Positions 62,284 through 64,000 of a stretch of DNA of 64,000 nt are shown here, piece after piece; positions within the stretch are counted from its first letter, which is position 1; every line of letters starts with the position of its first letter. The stretch is from Paeniglutamicibacter sp. Y32M11. Its GTDB lineage: Bacteria > Actinomycetota > Actinomycetes > Actinomycetales > Micrococcaceae. Made by a program: the position numbers and the translations under genes. The stretch is taken from NCBI RefSeq assembly GCF_019285735.1, contig NZ_CP079107.1, forward strand, positions 1,736,001-1,800,000. The letters are read 5' to 3'. Under the pieces are notes generated by a model. The model saw only the letters and a program-made list of their open reading frames with translations, searched no databases and was not told the origin of the DNA.

Positions 62284-63644
62284 GCGACACCTTTGACAAG
62301 TTCTCCGTAGCCAGCGTGTACGCCGAACTTCTGGCCCGCGCGCCGGAAAACAAGATCGAACCACGCATGGGCCCGATGTTCCGGGCCATGGAGATCCTGG
62401 GGGAGCCGAACAAGTCCTTCCCGATCATCCACATCACCGGCACCAACGGCAAGACCTCCACGGCGCGGATGATCGAATCCCTGTTGCGCGCCCACGACCT
62501 GCGCACCGGACGGTATTCCTCCCCGCACCTGGTCTCGGTCACCGAACGCATCGCCATCGATGGGGAGCCGGTGGACGATGAGACCTTCGTGCGCATTTGG
62601 GACGAGATCCGCCCCTACCTGCAGATCGTTGATGACGAGCTGAGCGCGGCCGGCGAAAATCGGCTGACCTACTTCGAAGCGCTCACGGTGCTGGGTTACG
62701 CGATCTTCGCCGACACCCCGGTGGACGTGGCGATCATCGAGGTGGGCCTGGGTGGAATCACCGATGCCACCAATGTGGGCGATGGACAGGTCTCGGTCAT
62801 CACCCCGATCTCCCTTGACCACGTGGAGCTCCTGGGTGATACCACGGAGCTGATCGCCCAAGAAAAGGCCGGCATCATCAAGCCCGGCGGCTTCCTGATT
62901 TCCTCCGCACAGCCGGCCGATGCCGCGCAGGTGCTGCTGGAACGTGCCCGCGAACTTGAGGTGCCCTACCGCTTTGAGGGCATCGAATTTGGTGTCTCCT
63001 CACGGATTGTGGCCGTCGGCGGCCAACAGCTGGAGATTCAGGGTCTGGCCGGACGCTACACCGACATCCTGTTGCCGCTGCACGGAGAACACCAGGCGCA
63101 GAACGCGGCGGTGGCCCTGGCCGCTGTTGAGGCGTTCATCGGCGGTGGGGAACGCGAGCTGAATCAGGATTTGGTACGCACCGGCTTCGGCGCCACCACC
63201 AGCCCCGGCCGGCTCGAGGTCATCCGCAAGGCACCGACCGTGCTGCTGGATGCCGGACACAACCCCGATGGCATCCGTGCCTCGGCCGCCGCGGTGAAGG
63301 AGTCCTTCGGCTTCTCGAAGCTGGTCTTGGTCATCGGGATTCTGGCCGAGAAGGACGCCGAGGCGATGCTCGTTCAGCTCCGCGAGGCCTACCTGGACCT
63401 GGTGGATGACATTGCCATCACCCAATCCAACTCGCCGCGGGCCATCCCCGCCGGGGAACTGGCCACCATGGCCCTGGAAGCGGGCTTTAACGAAGAAGAC
63501 CTGTTCATCAGCGAACGCCTCGACGAGGCCCTGGAATGGGCGGTCGGGCGTGCCGAGTCCGGCGAGGACTTTGGCGGCGGCGTATTGGTCACCGGCTCGA
63601 TCACGCTGGTCGGCGAGGCCCGCATGTTGCTCGGAGGGCTCTAG
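62280..63644 (+). CDS. folC: Folylpolyglutamate synthase / dihydrofolate synthase
   Basis: A 454-residue Mur-ligase-like enzyme that adds glutamate to dihydropteroate and to folates. The P-loop is HITGTNGKTSTARMIESLL (GTNGKTST at 54-61), then RYSSPHLVSVTERIAIDGEP, GLGGITDATN, and LDAGHNPDGI for the C-terminal domain. It overlaps ileS by 4 nt (ATGA) and is followed after 5 nt by the DUF4233 gene. Together they match the folC-DUF4233(-ndk) order seen downstream of a tRNA synthetase gene in actinobacteria, where the synthetase is often valS. Confidence 0.95.
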   Translation: MSDTFDKFSVASVYAELLARAPENKIEPRMGPMFRAMEILGEPNKSFPIIHITGTNGKTSTARMIESLLRAHDLRTGRYSSPHLVSVTERIAIDGEPVDDETFVRIWDEIRPYLQIVDDELSAAGENRLTYFEALTVLGYAIFADTPVDVAIIEVGLGGITDATNVGDGQVSVITPISLDHVELLGDTTELIAQEKAGIIKPGGFLISSAQPADAAQVLLERARELEVPYRFEGIEFGVSSRIVAVGGQQLEIQGLAGRYTDILLPLHGEHQAQNAAVALAAVEAFIGGGERELNQDLVRTGFGATTSPGRLEVIRKAPTVLLDAGHNPDGIRASAAAVKESFGFSKLVLVIGILAEKDAEAMLVQLREAYLDLVDDIAITQSNSPRAIPAGELATMALEAGFNEEDLFISERLDEALEWAVGRAESGEDFGGGVLVTGSITLVGEARMLLGGL

Positions 63645-63649
63645 TTACA

Positions 63650-64000
63650 ATGGCAAAAATGACCAAGGCGCAACGCGAATGGCGTCCGGGGCAACCCAAG
63701 AAACCGCGTTCCACGCGTGTGATGTTCGCCTCGACGGTGCTGAGTCTTGAGGCCTTTGTGGTGCTCTTCGCGACGCTGGCCATCTACGGGCTGAACCGTG
63801 AGACGCTCAATCCGGTGCTGATCATCGGTAGCGGTGTGCTGGTGGCTCTCATCTGCATTTTGACCTGTGCGCTGCTGAAAAAACCGCTGGGCTACGCGAT
63901 TGGCTGGCTGTTGCAGCTGCTGTTGATCTTCTCCGGTTTTTTGATCACCGAGATGTTTTTCATCGGCGCGGCCTTCGCCGTGACCTGGTGGTACGCGGTG
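63650..64000 (+). CDS. DUF4233 membrane protein, N-terminal part
   Basis: The first 117 codons are in the window and the frame runs off the edge. After a basic N-terminus (TKAQREWRPGQPKKPR) come four hydrophobic segments; the motif STVLSLEAFVVLFATLAIYGL and the WLLQLLLIFSGFLITEMFFI stretch fit DUF4233 proteins, small membrane proteins found between folC and ndk in actinobacteria. Function unknown. It starts 5 nt after the folC stop and is surely part of the same transcript. Confidence 0.88.
   Translation, partial: MAKMTKAQREWRPGQPKKPRSTRVMFASTVLSLEAFVVLFATLAIYGLNRETLNPVLIIGSGVLVALICILTCALLKKPLGYAIGWLLQLLLIFSGFLITEMFFIGAAFAVTWWYAV

Overview
The window is high-GC DNA from an actinobacterium, most likely a member of the Micrococcaceae close to Arthrobacter or Glutamicibacter. 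This placement is inferred from gene content and order: a sufR-sufBDC cluster, a DUF5129 protein, a DUF222/HNH protein, paired ClpP1/ClpP2, a type-2 isoleucyl-tRNA synthetase behind an ultrashort translational T-box, a Rv2466c-like thioredoxin-fold protein, and TAnnnT promoters placed directly before start codons. I see no rRNA, insertion sequence, prophage or CRISPR array.

Layout, 0-30 kb. The left edge holds the end of sufR and the Fe-S assembly operon sufB-sufD-sufC-sufT. It is followed by a frameshifted zinc metallopeptidase and the biotin ECF transporter bioY-bioM-bioN, which has two BioQ-like operators. Next come cardiolipin synthase and an AI-2E family membrane protein. A redox unit follows: soxR, a textbook SoxR-box promoter, a flavin reductase gene and superoxide dismutase. 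After that are a DUF5129 protein, a divergent LysE exporter/Lrp regulator pair, tRNA-Arg, an MFS transporter, an aldo/keto reductase, a stand-alone SSB, EttA, acyl-CoA thioesterase II, an unknown protein, truncated globin, an AlkD-like protein, OsmC, aminopeptidase N, an aspartate dehydrogenase-like protein, a DUF1648 protein, RpiB and a Nei2-type DNA glycosylase.

Layout, 30-42 kb. tRNA-Gly and tRNA-Pro precede the proteostasis block tig-clpP1-clpP2-clpX. Then come a mycothiol-type DsbA-like protein, a hairpin-rich non-coding interval with its own good promoter (the best candidate here for something undescribed), valS, and an alpha-glucosidase with a ROK regulator. Between the last two lies only the tail of a sugar ABC permease, so this looks like a decayed uptake operon. 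From glbO to folC the gene set recalls a conserved actinobacterial block (glbO, pepN, dsbA, rpiB, nei2, tig, clpP1P2, clpX, valS, folC), rearranged.

Layout, 42-64 kb. A DUF488 protein and an SDR dehydrogenase lead into an assimilatory sulfur cluster: sirohydrochlorin chelatase, ferredoxin-type sulfite reductase, APS reductase, CysD, CysN, an SsuABC-like ABC transporter, a siroheme-synthesis fusion and ferredoxin-NADP reductase. Together these can import a sulfur source, activate sulfate, reduce APS to sulfite and sulfite to sulfide, make the siroheme cofactor, and supply reduced ferredoxin. The window closes with an alpha/beta-hydrolase-9 membrane protein, a DUF222/HNH protein, the T-box controlled ileS, folC and the start of a DUF4233 membrane protein.

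All assignments come from reading the sequence and knowledge of the families; no database search was run. Operator, promoter and RNA calls are pattern-based predictions.
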